Below, in pieces: positions 15,991-25,211 of a stretch of 64,000 nt of DNA. The number at the start of each line of letters is the position of its first letter. The first letter of the stretch is position 1. Location of the stretch: assembly GCA_934317005.1 (NCBI GenBank), contig CAKREB010000012.1, forward strand, positions 1 to 64,000. The letters are read 5' to 3'. The notes under the pieces are model-generated. The model was not told where the DNA came from and ran no database searches. It saw nothing but the letters and a program-made list of their open reading frames with translations. The position numbers and the translations under genes are program-made. The stretch comes from an uncultured Lachnospiraceae bacterium (GTDB taxonomy: Bacteria > Bacillota > Clostridia > Lachnospirales > Lachnospiraceae).

Positions 15991-17481
15991 ATGAATCAAG
16001 ATCAGAAGAGAGAGGTTTTGTCAGAAGAGGCAGAACAGATGAGGTTGAGCGATATGAGAAAGACAAAAATAATTTGTACATTAGGTCCTGCTACCGACAG
16101 AGAGGGCGTTTTGGAGGCAATGGTGCAGGAGGGATTAAATGTTGCACGTATGAATTTTTCCCACGGAACATATGAAGAACATGCAAAGAGAATAGAAGCT
16201 GTGAAAACGTTAGCTAAAAAGAGTCATCAGCCGGTTGCTGTAATGTTAGATACAAAGGGACCGGAAATCAGAACAGGAGAACTAAAGGAGGATTCGATCT
16301 TCTTAAAAAGCGGACAGGAGTTTACCTTGTTCTATGAACCACGCAAGGGAGATCTGGAGGGCGTTTCCATTTCCTTTACAGAGTTGTATCGTGATGTGGC
16401 ACCGGGAGCGGAAATCCTTTTGGATGATGGATTGATCTCACTGGTGGTCAAGGAAATCGTAGGAAAAGACATTGTCTGTGAAGTAAAAAATGATGGCAGA
16501 TTGTCAGAGCATAAGGGAATCAATGTACCAAACATTCACCTGAATATGCCGTACATGAGTGAAAAAGATAAGAATGATATTTTGTTTGGAATTAAGGAAG
16601 ATGTTGATTTTATTGCAGCGTCCTTTGTGAGAACGCAGGAGGATGTCATGGAGCTTCGCCATTTTCTGGATGATAATGGTGGAAAAAACATTCATATTAT
16701 GGCAAAGATTGAAAATATCGAGGGTGTAAAAAATATTGATGCTATCATTCAGGCATCTGAGGCAATCATGATCGCACGTGGTGATATGGGTGTGGAACTT
16801 CCACCGGAGGAGGTCCCGGTAATCCAGAAGATGATCATTCGAAAAGTATATGAAGCCGGTAAGCAGGTGGTAACAGCAACACAGATGTTGGATTCTATGA
16901 TCAAGAATCCGCGTCCGACCAGAGCGGAAGTAACGGATGTTGCCAATGCGGTATATGATGGAACGAGTGCGATCATGCTTTCTGGTGAAACGGCAGCAGG
17001 AAAATATCCGTTAGAGGCATTTCGGATGATGGTTCGCATTGCACAGAGAACAGAGTCTGATATCAATTACAGACATCGTTTTGAAGTAAATATTCCACGT
17101 GCAAGCAATGACATTACGGCGGCAATCAGCCATGCAACATGCACTACGTCCTATGACCTGAATGCAAAAGCTATCGTAGCGGTTACAAAGTCGGGACGTT
17201 CAGCAAGAATGCTTTCGAAGTATCGTCCGGAATGTATGATCATCAGTGGTACAACGGATGAAAAGGTATATCGTCAGATGGGTATGTCCTGGGGCGTTAT
17301 CCCGATTCTGGTAGAAGAAAAGAAGGATATTTTTGAACTATTTACGCATGCAATCGATGTGGCAAAACAAAAGAAATTAGTAGAAAAAGGCGATCTGGTT
17401 GTATTGACTTCCGGCGTACCACTTGGAGTTTCGGGTACAACCAATATGCTTAAAGTTCAGATCGTTGATGGCGAAGTATAA
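15991..17481 (+). CDS. pyk: Pyruvate kinase
   Basis: A 496-residue enzyme converting phosphoenolpyruvate and ADP to pyruvate and ATP. Characteristic stretches are KIICTLGPAT, NFSHGTYEEH, MLDTKGPEIRTG, the MAKIENIEG active-site lysine region and ATQMLDSMI...PTRAEVTDVANA. The C-terminal allosteric domain is present; the extra PEP-utiliser domain found in many Bacilli enzymes is absent. I start at ATG 15991, behind AGGAAAG, which gives about 20 extra N-terminal residues; ATG 16054 would give a more usual N-terminus but has no ribosome binding site. A methyltransferase gene follows 12 bases later and is probably co-transcribed. Confidence 0.95.
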   Translation: MNQDQKREVLSEEAEQMRLSDMRKTKIICTLGPATDREGVLEAMVQEGLNVARMNFSHGTYEEHAKRIEAVKTLAKKSHQPVAVMLDTKGPEIRTGELKEDSIFLKSGQEFTLFYEPRKGDLEGVSISFTELYRDVAPGAEILLDDGLISLVVKEIVGKDIVCEVKNDGRLSEHKGINVPNIHLNMPYMSEKDKNDILFGIKEDVDFIAASFVRTQEDVMELRHFLDDNGGKNIHIMAKIENIEGVKNIDAIIQASEAIMIARGDMGVELPPEEVPVIQKMIIRKVYEAGKQVVTATQMLDSMIKNPRPTRAEVTDVANAVYDGTSAIMLSGETAAGKYPLEAFRMMVRIAQRTESDINYRHRFEVNIPRASNDITAAISHATCTTSYDLNAKAIVAVTKSGRSARMLSKYRPECMIISGTTDEKVYRQMGMSWGVIPILVEEKKDIFELFTHAIDVAKQKKLVEKGDLVVLTSGVPLGVSGTTNMLKVQIVDGEV

Positions 17482-17493
17482 AGAGGAAGTTTC

Positions 17494-18279
17494 ATGATGA
17501 CGGAATTAGAGAAATATTATAATAAGTTTAACGAAGAGAAGCGTTTGCTGCGCAGGCATGGAAACATAGAGTTTATCACTTCTATGCGGTATATTCATAA
17601 GTATCTTGAGGAGATGACGGAAGCTAAGATACTAGATATCGGTGCCGGGACGGGAAGATACAGCGTTGCATTGGCAGAGGAAGGTTATGATGTGACTGCT
17701 GTCGAACTGGTAAAATATAATCTTGGAATTTTAAAAAAGAAAAACAGCAGTGTTAAGGCGTTTCAGGGCAATGCATTGAAACTGTCCCGTTTTGAGGACA
17801 ATACGTTTGATCTGACTCTGCTTTTTGGACCTATGTATCATTTATATACAATGGATGATAAGATCAAGGCATTGTCAGAGGCAACACGCGTGACAAAGGA
17901 AAATGGGATTATCCTTGTGGCGTACTGTATGAATGAGTTCTGTGTCATCACACATGCATTTAAAGAAAACTATGCCAAAGAATGCGTGAAAGAAGGAAAA
18001 CTTACAAAGGATTTCCATAGCGTTTCTACAGAGAAGGACTTATATGATTACGTCAGACTGGAGGATATTGAAAAGATCAATGAAGCGGTGCCTAAGGTAG
18101 AGAGGGTACAGATCATTGCTGCGGATGGAGCAGCTAATTATCTGCGCCCGGTGCTTAATGCGATGGATGAAGAAACATATCGTTTGTTTATAGAGTACCA
18201 TCTGTCAACCTGTGAACGTCCGGATCTGATGGGAGCCAGTGCACATACTGTAGATATTTTACGGAAAATATCTGATTGA
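17494..18279 (+). CDS. Class I SAM-dependent methyltransferase
   Basis: A 261-residue protein (or 260 from the ATG at 17497) with the SAM-binding motif ILDIGAGTGRYSVAL near residues 48-62 and the motif II/III region NTFDLTLLFGPMYHL. The fold is the Methyltransf_11/25 type; the substrate is unknown. It lies 12 bases after pyruvate kinase with AGAGGAAG spanning the junction, so the two share a transcript. It ends 22 bases before the convergent AraC-type gene. Confidence 0.8.
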   Translation: MMTELEKYYNKFNEEKRLLRRHGNIEFITSMRYIHKYLEEMTEAKILDIGAGTGRYSVALAEEGYDVTAVELVKYNLGILKKKNSSVKAFQGNALKLSRFEDNTFDLTLLFGPMYHLYTMDDKIKALSEATRVTKENGIILVAYCMNEFCVITHAFKENYAKECVKEGKLTKDFHSVSTEKDLYDYVRLEDIEKINEAVPKVERVQIIAADGAANYLRPVLNAMDEETYRLFIEYHLSTCERPDLMGASAHTVDILRKISD

Positions 18280-18301
18280 TCTTAGTAAAAATAGAAACTG
18301 C

Positions 18302-19168
18302 TTATTTCCAAACTTTACGGTACATTCCCGGGGCAATCCCTTCGGTTTTATGGAACAGGCGGTTAAAGTAGCTGACATCCCGAATGCCACACTGACGCGC
18401 AACCTCTTCTACCGGAAGAGTGGTAAAGCGCAGAAGCTGTTTGGCATGGGAAATGCGCAGCTTGATCAGGTATTGATTGATCGAAATATGATACTCTTCT
18501 TTAAAAATTCGCGTCAGATAAAATTTATTAATGTAAAAGTGCTCTGACAGAAGATCCAGAGTGATCTTTTCCGGAAAATGCTTTTCAAGGTATTGGAGGA
18601 TTGGAGCAAGATTTCTTTTCCGGCTGTTTTGACTGCCTGCTTTGGCACGCTGAAGTGTGGTTTCTCTGGCAAGCAGAACAAACAGCCGGGATAATTTTTC
18701 GTGCAGTTCCAGATCGTGTACAGGAGATTCGGTCTGTGCTGTTTCATAAATTTCATTGAGCAGGTTTTGATAGACTGCTTTTTTTTGTGCAGTAAAGTGA
18801 TTTTTTCCGCCAAGCTGTAAATAATATTCATATAATTTTTGCGCCTGGGTACCATAAAAGTGAATCCAGTAAAGCTGCCATGATGAATACAGGGATTGGT
18901 GAAGATAGGGAAGTGTGCAATCGATGAGCATACAGTCACCGGCATGAAGGGAATATGTGGTGTTCTGGTAGGTAAAAATACCGTTTCCCTCTAATACGAG
19001 TACAAATAAAAATGATTTAAGGGAAGCACGCTTACTGGTATGAGCAGGGTAAGAAGTGAGTGTACCGCTTTCCTGAAGATAGAGTAACTGTTGCTTTGCA
19101 AAGCTGCCGGGGGTATATAAGATGCGGCTTGACTGCTCGGCATGTGTTTGAAAAAAAGTCTGATTCAT
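18302..19168 (-). CDS. AraC-family transcriptional regulator
   Basis: A 288-residue protein on the minus strand. The N-terminal half is a cupin-like sensor (FLFVLVLEGNGIFTYQNTTYSLHAGDCMLID). The C-terminal ~100 residues carry two helix-turn-helix motifs (ITLDLLSEHFYINKFYLTRIFKEEYHISINQYL and VARQCGIRDVSYFNRLFHKTEGIAPGMYR, read with the usual AraC spacing). Such proteins normally respond to sugars. It diverges from the phosphofructokinase gene, so it may act on that promoter, but no operator was identified. Confidence 0.85.
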   Translation of the reverse strand: MNQTFFQTHAEQSSRILYTPGSFAKQQLLYLQESGTLTSYPAHTSKRASLKSFLFVLVLEGNGIFTYQNTTYSLHAGDCMLIDCTLPYLHQSLYSSWQLYWIHFYGTQAQKLYEYYLQLGGKNHFTAQKKAVYQNLLNEIYETAQTESPVHDLELHEKLSRLFVLLARETTLQRAKAGSQNSRKRNLAPILQYLEKHFPEKITLDLLSEHFYINKFYLTRIFKEEYHISINQYLIKLRISHAKQLLRFTTLPVEEVARQCGIRDVSYFNRLFHKTEGIAPGMYRKVWK

Positions 19169-19234
19169 AAGATTCCTCGTTTCTGCGCACTGCTTTTTTG
19201 TGATTAAAAAAATGCTGTTATGGTAGTGGTATAC

Positions 19235-19264
19235 AGAGAGAATGCGCTGGTATTCTCTCTTTTT
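19235..19264 (+). terminator. Terminator-like hairpin upstream of the phosphofructokinase gene
   Basis: AGAGAGAAT (19235-19243) pairs with ATTCTCTCT (19252-19260) and Ts follow. On the + strand it lies about 150 bases before the phosphofructokinase start with no gene feeding into it, so it may end a short RNA or an attenuated leader. A TGCTGTTATGGTAG motif just upstream resembles the 5' part of the duplicated unit at 13127-13307. Confidence 0.55.
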
Positions 19265-19413
19265 GCATTAAAAATTCCACATTATTACCCTTATTTTACT
19301 ACAAAAGTCAATATAATCCAAGCATTTTGCAAGATAAGCACTGTTATTCTAATGTGATAAAACATAGAATGATGCAGGGAACAGAATAGCCAGTCATGAA
19401 GGAGAAGATTGCG

Positions 19414-20646
19414 ATGAAAAACATACTTGTGGCACAGTCGGGCGGGCCAACTTCAGCAATAAATGCAACATTGGCAGGGGTTGTGCAGATGGCACAGATC
19501 AGCAGTGAGATTGATTGTATCTATGGTTCTGTGAATGGAATAGAGGGAATACTGCAGGAGAATCTGATCAATATTACCCAGAGCTTTCCGGATACAATGA
19601 TGGTGGAAAAGTTAGCACACACGCCTTCGGCTGCACTTGGTTCCTGCCGTTTGAAGTTAAAAAACTTTCAGGAAGAAGAAAGTCAATATCAGCAAATTAT
19701 AGAGATTTTTCAAAAATATAATATTGGTATTTTTGTTTATATTGGTGGGAATGATTCAATGGATACCGTTGCAAAGCTGAGCGCTTATTGCAGTAAGAAC
19801 GGACTTTCGGATCGTATCAAGGTTATTGGGGCACCAAAGACGATCGACAATGATCTGGTATTGACAGACCATTGTCCGGGTTTTGGCAGTGCAGCAAAAT
19901 ATATAGCAACAACCTTTTCGGAACTAGACAGGGATATTTCGGTATATCAGAATGGTGGTGTGCTGATCGTAGAGGTTATGGGAAGAAATGCCGGATGGCT
20001 GACGGCAGCTTCTGCATTATCAAGGATCAATGGGGGAAATGGTCCGGATCTGATCTATTTGTGCGAAGTACCGTTTCATAGCGAAAAGTTTTTGGAAGAT
20101 ACGAAGCGGATTTTAGAGGAGAGAGGAAGAGTGATCGTAGCGGTCAGCGAAGGGGTAAAAAATGAAGATGGACAATATTTGTCAGAGCTAGCAGAGCAGA
20201 AAGAGGAAGATGCGTTTGGACATGCCTATATTGCAGGTGCCGGAAGAGTACTGGAAAATCTTGTCAGAGAAAAGATCGGCTGTAAGGTTCGAAGCGTTGA
20301 GTTAAATCTGATGCAGCGATGTGCGGCGCATATTTTATCTGCAACGGATATTCAGGAATCAAGGATGCTTGGAATGAAAGCAGTACAGTGTGGCTTAGAG
20401 GGACACACCGGCAGAATGGTTGCTATCGAGAGAATGTCTTCTGCGCCATACCGTATCCGCTTTACATCTGTAGATGTATGCGAAGTGGCAAATGCAGAAA
20501 AGAAGGTGCCGCTTGAGTGGATTCATCCGGAGGGAAATGATGTGAAAGCACCGATCATGGAGTATCTGCTTCCATTGATTCAGGGAGAAGAAACAGCGAT
20601 GTATCATAAGGGAACACCGGAATATTTTATTTTTTCTTATGCCTGA
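19414..20646 (+). CDS. pfp: Phosphofructokinase, pyrophosphate-dependent type
   Basis: A 410-residue PfkA-superfamily enzyme. ATG 19414 was chosen because AAGGAG (19399-19404) lies nine bases upstream; an ATG at 19396 lies before that site. The N-terminal QSGGPTSAINATLAG is the phosphate-binding loop. Two diagnostic positions favour pyrophosphate: GGNDSMDT (aspartate where ATP enzymes have glycine) and PKTIDND (lysine where ATP enzymes have glycine). It interconverts fructose 6-phosphate and fructose 1,6-bisphosphate using PPi. A reversible PPi enzyme suits energy-limited fermenters. The enzyme stands alone between divergent AraC and downstream LacI regulators, with its own terminator at 20689-20717. 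Confidence 0.85.
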   Translation: MKNILVAQSGGPTSAINATLAGVVQMAQISSEIDCIYGSVNGIEGILQENLINITQSFPDTMMVEKLAHTPSAALGSCRLKLKNFQEEESQYQQIIEIFQKYNIGIFVYIGGNDSMDTVAKLSAYCSKNGLSDRIKVIGAPKTIDNDLVLTDHCPGFGSAAKYIATTFSELDRDISVYQNGGVLIVEVMGRNAGWLTAASALSRINGGNGPDLIYLCEVPFHSEKFLEDTKRILEERGRVIVAVSEGVKNEDGQYLSELAEQKEEDAFGHAYIAGAGRVLENLVREKIGCKVRSVELNLMQRCAAHILSATDIQESRMLGMKAVQCGLEGHTGRMVAIERMSSAPYRIRFTSVDVCEVANAEKKVPLEWIHPEGNDVKAPIMEYLLPLIQGEETAMYHKGTPEYFIFSYA

Positions 20647-20688
20647 TCACATTAAAAAGATATGCAAATTAATATAGAAATTTTATCA

Positions 20689-20717
20689 GGAGAATGTGTA
20701 TACGCATTCTCCTTTTT
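20689..20717 (+). terminator. Terminator after the phosphofructokinase gene
   Basis: GGAGAATG (20689-20696) pairs with CATTCTCC (20705-20712) around an eight-base loop, followed by five Ts. Confidence 0.85.
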
Positions 20718-20774
20718 CGCTGGAAAACTGCTCATTATAGTAGTAGCGCACCAACAGGAATTGCTTTGCTCTAT

Positions 20775-20802
20775 TTGACTTTTACGTTAAATGTAATACA
20801 AT
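20775..20802 (+). promoter_or_regulatory. Promoter of the LacI-family gene
   Basis: TTGACT (20775-20780) and TACAAT (20797-20802) are 16 bases apart. A near-palindromic TTTACGTTAAA (20781-20791) sits in the spacer and could be the autoregulatory operator. Confidence 0.6.
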
Positions 20803-20843
20803 GAAAAAGGCAAATAGTCAGATTAAAAATGTTGGAGGGAAAA

Positions 20844-21905
20844 ATGGCAAAAGCAGTCAGATTATCAGATATCGCGGAAAAACTGAATGTCAGTACTGTG
20901 ACGGTATCAAAGGCTCTGGCAGGACAAAAGGGAGTCAGTGAAAAAGTACGGATGCAGATCATAGCATTGGCAGAGGAGATGGGCTATGAAAAGCAGTCTT
21001 CCGGAAAAGGGAGAAAAAGAACAAAAAGCTATAATATCGGTGTTATTGTAGCAGAATATTATCTGCGGGACAATGAATCATTATACTGGCAGCTCTATCA
21101 GGAGCTGTCGCAGGAAGCAATGAAAAGAAATTCTTTTATTTTATTAGAGATTGTACGACCAAAGACCGAACGTTTATGTGAAATTCCGTTGATCCTTGAG
21201 GAAAATAAGGTAAATGGTCTGATCATTCTTGGAACCTTTCAGAAAAAATATATGGATGCCGTGATAAAGGAAACAAAAGTGCCTACTCTTTATCTGGATA
21301 CAACGACAGGGGAAGAAGGGGGAGATTTTGTACTTTTAGATAATGTAACAGGAAGCTGCAAAATGATGGATCATTTGTTTGAACTGGGGCATCATAAGAT
21401 TGGGTTTGTGGGGAGCCGTGGCATGGCAGAGTGGATCGATGACCGTTTTTTGGGATACATCAAATCATATATGGAGCATAAGTATGCTTATAAAGAAGAG
21501 TGGTTGATAGATGACAGGGACAGAGCGAGAAGCGGGATTGATTTTCGCCATTGTTTCTCTCTTCCTGCGGATATGCCAACCGCTTTTTTTTGCTGCTGTG
21601 ATATGACAGCACAGGCGCTGATCCGAAAACTAAACGAAGCAGGATACCGTGTGCCGGAAGATATTTCTGTGGCAGGTTTTGGAGCATATGACAGAGAAAA
21701 ACAGATGGATACAGGGATTACGTCGTATGAGATCAATGTACGGAAAATGGCACGGCAGTCAATTCATATTATGTATCACAAAATGGATAAAAAAGAGTAT
21801 TCATCCGGAATCTATATGATATCCGGGAGGGTGGCAGATAAGGGAAGTGTCATCGAAAAACAACGCCGCCGGCTGGCAGATAAAAGTAATGAGAAAAGAG
21901 GATAA
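20844..21905 (+). CDS. LacI/GalR-family transcriptional regulator
   Basis: A 353-residue repressor. ATG 20844 follows GGAGGG by six bases; the ATG at 20829 lies before it. The N-terminus has the LacI helix-turn-helix (VRLSDIAEKLNVSTVTVSKALAGQKGVSEKVR), followed by a periplasmic-binding-protein-like sensor with NNGLIILGT-type and LPADMPTAFFCCCDMTA segments. Such proteins sense sugars or phosphorylated sugars. Neighbours are phosphofructokinase and lactate dehydrogenase, hinting at control of glycolytic end-steps, but no effector can be named. Lactate dehydrogenase follows after 147 bases. Confidence 0.85.
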   Translation: MAKAVRLSDIAEKLNVSTVTVSKALAGQKGVSEKVRMQIIALAEEMGYEKQSSGKGRKRTKSYNIGVIVAEYYLRDNESLYWQLYQELSQEAMKRNSFILLEIVRPKTERLCEIPLILEENKVNGLIILGTFQKKYMDAVIKETKVPTLYLDTTTGEEGGDFVLLDNVTGSCKMMDHLFELGHHKIGFVGSRGMAEWIDDRFLGYIKSYMEHKYAYKEEWLIDDRDRARSGIDFRHCFSLPADMPTAFFCCCDMTAQALIRKLNEAGYRVPEDISVAGFGAYDREKQMDTGITSYEINVRKMARQSIHIMYHKMDKKEYSSGIYMISGRVADKGSVIEKQRRRLADKSNEKRG

Positions 21906-22052
21906 AAATGAAACATATGGTGTATGCTATGCGTAGAAACTTCTGTGGCATAAAAGGAGTCTGTCCTGATACTTTGTTTTCCTAAGGCTTGAAAATCAGT
22001 CTTTGGAAAAAAAGCTGGGACTGAAAAAACAATATGCAGGAGGTAAACAGAT

Positions 22053-23012
22053 ATGGAACAGAATAAGGTGGATTTACGTAAGGTGGCTGTCATTGGGTGC
22101 GGATTTGTGGGGTCTGCAACTGCGTTTAGCCTGATGCAGAGTGGTCTTTTTTCGGAAATGGTTCTGGTGGACGTGAACAAAGAAAAAGCCGAAGGAGAAG
22201 CACTCGATATTGCGCATGGTGTACCACTGGCAAGACCGATGAAAATCTATGGCGGTGATTATGATGATATTGTAGATGCTGCTATTATCATTATCACGGC
22301 AGGAGCAAACCAAAAGCCGGGAGAAAGCCGTCTGGATCTGGTAAAGAAAAATGTAGGAATCTATAAAACAATCATTCCTGAGATTGCAAAGCGTGACTGC
22401 AAGGGGATTTTGCTGGTTGTTTCGAATCCGGTAGATATTTTGACCTATACGGCATTAAAGCTTAGCGGTTTTCCTAAAAACAGAGTGATCGGCTCCGGAA
22501 CGGTTTTGGATACTTCAAGATTAAAGCATCTGCTTGGAGAACACTTAAGTGTTGACAGCCGTAGTGTGCATGCATTTATTATCGGCGAGCATGGTGACAG
22601 CGAGATCGCAGCGTTTAGCAGTGCCAATGTTTCCGGTATCCCGGTCAATGAGTTTTGTGAACTGCGTGGCTTTTATCATCATGAAAAGGCAACAGCGGAA
22701 TTAGCTGAAAAAGTCAAAAACAGTGCTTACGAGATCATTCAGAAAAAGCAGGCAACGTATTATGGAATCGCAATGGCAGTAAAGCGCATCTGTGAGGCAA
22801 TCCTGCGCGATGAAAAATCAATTCTTCCGGTTTCTTCTTTGATGGAAGGGGCATATGGGATTCATGATATTGTGTTAAGCATGCCGGCGATCATTGGAAA
22901 AAACGGAATCGAAATGCAGGTGCCGATTGCTTTAAGCGACCGGGAGCTGAAAGATTTACAGGAGTCTGCTAATGTGTTACGCAGCGTGATGGAAGGGATA
23001 GAACTTTTATGA
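22053..23012 (+). CDS. ldh: L-lactate dehydrogenase
   Basis: A 319-residue NAD-dependent dehydrogenase behind AGGAGG. It has the Rossmann motif VAVIGCGFVGSATA, the substrate loop NQKPGESRLDL that marks lactate rather than malate dehydrogenases, and the active-site IIGEHGDSE histidine near residue 180. It reduces pyruvate to lactate, reoxidising glycolytic NADH. The LacI-type gene just upstream is the obvious candidate regulator. Fructose 1,6-bisphosphate activation is common in the family but cannot be judged here. Confidence 0.92.
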   Translation: MEQNKVDLRKVAVIGCGFVGSATAFSLMQSGLFSEMVLVDVNKEKAEGEALDIAHGVPLARPMKIYGGDYDDIVDAAIIIITAGANQKPGESRLDLVKKNVGIYKTIIPEIAKRDCKGILLVVSNPVDILTYTALKLSGFPKNRVIGSGTVLDTSRLKHLLGEHLSVDSRSVHAFIIGEHGDSEIAAFSSANVSGIPVNEFCELRGFYHHEKATAELAEKVKNSAYEIIQKKQATYYGIAMAVKRICEAILRDEKSILPVSSLMEGAYGIHDIVLSMPAIIGKNGIEMQVPIALSDRELKDLQESANVLRSVMEGIELL

Positions 23013-23140
23013 ATGCGAAAAATGTGTGCAGGATGCCGAAATAAAGTGGTTTTTTATCAGCCAAGCACAGTATAATAATAAATAAGATAGGATTCGTGTG
23101 AGGACAAGTTCCTGTTTGATTATTATTAGGGGGTGCAAAC

Positions 23141-25177
23141 ATGGAAGAAATTTTAGCAGTAGATCAAAATGAGTTAAGACAATTGCTAGCCTCTTCAGAA
23201 AAGTTTTTTGATAGAATACGATTAGTTGATCCGATGAAAATGTGTGTCGTGACTTTGACAGAGCAGGGAAATATATTGGATACGGATGAGCAGTGCTATG
23301 ATGTCTGGGGACAGGATGCAAAGTGTGCGAACTGTTGCAGTATGTGTGCGTTGCATCAGAAGTGTACCGTTTCAAAAAATGAAAAGCTGGGACGTGACAG
23401 CTATCATATTGTAGCGCGGGCAGTGGAGTTAAAGCAGGCTGATGGCACGGAAAGAAAACTGGTTATTGAGTGGATTGGACGAACGCTGGAAGAAGATGAG
23501 ATGAAGGGAAATACAGTGTTAGTAGTCGATGATCAGGAGGTTAATCGTATGATCATACATCGGATCCTGCAAAACGATTACGATGTTGTGGAGGCTTCTA
23601 GCGGAAAGGAAACCCTGAGTATTTTGGAAAAATATAGCGATAAGATCGTGGCAGTTGTTCTGGATCTTGTTATGCCGGAAATGGATGGGTATGAGATACT
23701 AAAGCGTATATCAGAGGATGAGCGCTATGGAAATGTTCCGATTCTTGTGACGACCGGTGAGGTGAGCAAGGATAACGAGAAGAAGTGCCTGGAAGCAGGG
23801 GCGTGGGATTTTATTCCAAAGCCGATCAATAAGGACACTTTAAAGCTTCGTCTGCGAAATATTATTGGAAGAAGCCAGTATGATTATCAGAAGCATGAGC
23901 GTTATATAGCAGAGCATGACAGACTGACCGGTTTATATAACCGTATGAAGTTTTTTGAAAAGGTCAGAGAAATATTTGACGAAAATCCGGACAATGAATA
24001 TGTATTTTTGCGGATCGATCTCGATCGTTTTCATCTGTACAATTCCTTCTTTGGGGAGGAAGAGGGAGATAAGCTGTTAGTTTATTTCGCGGAACAGATC
24101 AAAGAGGAAGCGGATATATTTGAAGAGGCTGTGTTTGGCAGGATTGAAGCGGATATTTTTGGAATCTGCTGTCGCTTTTATGAAAATGGGATTGAAGGTC
24201 TACAGAGCAGATTGATCAAGGATCTGCAGAAATATAATGATACATATTATATTGAGCCTTCTGTGGGAGTCTATGTTGTAAAGGACAAGTCAATCCCGAT
24301 TGAAGAAATGTATGACAGGGCCTCTATGGCTGCACGTTCCTGCAAGAACAAGTTTATGTCAGGTGTTGGCTATTATAGTGACAAGATGACGGATAGACTA
24401 CTTTTAGAGCAGGAAATGATGAACGAAGCGCAAAAAGCTTTGGATGAAGAACAGTTTGAAGTATATCTTCAGCCAAAGACAGATATCCGCTCAGAAGAAC
24501 CATATGGAGCGGAAGCATTGGTTCGCTGGCTGCATCCTGAGAAAGGACTGGTTTCTCCGGGCAAGTTTATTCCGGTGTTTGAGAGCAATGGTTTTATTGG
24601 CAGACTGGACTATTATATGTGGGAGCATACCTGCAAGCTGTTACGCAAGTGGCAGGAGGAGGGGTTAAATCCAAAGCCGGTATCGGTTAACGTTTCCAGA
24701 GCCAATATGTATAATCCGAATCTGCTTGACAATCTGAAAGGTCTGGTAGAAAAGTATGGGATATCCGCAAACATGCTTCAGCTTGAACTGACAGAGAGTG
24801 CATTTATGGATGATCCTGATATGATGATCATGAAAGTAAAAGAACTGCAGGCAAATGGCTTTACGGTTCTCATGGATGACTTTGGAAGTGGATATTCTTC
24901 CCTGAATACACTGAAAGATATTCCGGTAGACATTCTAAAGATTGATATGAAGTTTTTGGGAAAGAGTGAAACGGATGACGGAAGAAGTGAGAAGATACTT
25001 GCTTCTGTTGTGCGTATGGCATTCTGGCTTGACATTTCTGTTATTGTCGAGGGCGTTGAAACAAAGGCGCAGCGGGACTTTCTGGAAAGCATCGGCTGCG
25101 AATATGCGCAGGGATATTATTATGCGCGTCCAATGCCGTGGCAGGAGTATGAGGAAATGTTATGTGCAGCACAATAA
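23141..25177 (+). CDS. Response regulator with cysteine-rich sensor, REC, degenerate GGDEF and EAL domains
   Basis: A 678-residue cytosolic signalling protein. Residues 1-120 are PAS-like and hold a cysteine cluster (CANCCSMCALHQKC at about 65-78) that could bind metal or sense redox state. REC follows (about 124-245) with VLDLVMPEMDG and phosphoacceptor near D174. The GGDEF domain (about 255-415) has RIEAD in place of GGDEF near 334, so it should not synthesise cyclic di-GMP. The EAL domain (about 430-675) keeps EALVRW near 457, ELTES and DDFGSGYSS, so hydrolysis of cyclic di-GMP is expected. No transmembrane helix or neighbouring histidine kinase is present. It likely links an internal signal to cyclic di-GMP removal. 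Confidence 0.85.
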   Translation: MEEILAVDQNELRQLLASSEKFFDRIRLVDPMKMCVVTLTEQGNILDTDEQCYDVWGQDAKCANCCSMCALHQKCTVSKNEKLGRDSYHIVARAVELKQADGTERKLVIEWIGRTLEEDEMKGNTVLVVDDQEVNRMIIHRILQNDYDVVEASSGKETLSILEKYSDKIVAVVLDLVMPEMDGYEILKRISEDERYGNVPILVTTGEVSKDNEKKCLEAGAWDFIPKPINKDTLKLRLRNIIGRSQYDYQKHERYIAEHDRLTGLYNRMKFFEKVREIFDENPDNEYVFLRIDLDRFHLYNSFFGEEEGDKLLVYFAEQIKEEADIFEEAVFGRIEADIFGICCRFYENGIEGLQSRLIKDLQKYNDTYYIEPSVGVYVVKDKSIPIEEMYDRASMAARSCKNKFMSGVGYYSDKMTDRLLLEQEMMNEAQKALDEEQFEVYLQPKTDIRSEEPYGAEALVRWLHPEKGLVSPGKFIPVFESNGFIGRLDYYMWEHTCKLLRKWQEEGLNPKPVSVNVSRANMYNPNLLDNLKGLVEKYGISANMLQLELTESAFMDDPDMMIMKVKELQANGFTVLMDDFGSGYSSLNTLKDIPVDILKIDMKFLGKSETDDGRSEKILASVVRMAFWLDISVIVEGVETKAQRDFLESIGCEYAQGYYYARPMPWQEYEEMLCAAQ

Positions 25178-25211
25178 ACTGGTCAGTGTTTAGTTGGACG
25201 GAGAGAACAGT

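Noticed and set aside
25178..25211. TPP riboswitch before the thiamine genes
   Set aside because: Only 34 bases separate the genes, too short for the element, and no THI-box sequence was seen further upstream.
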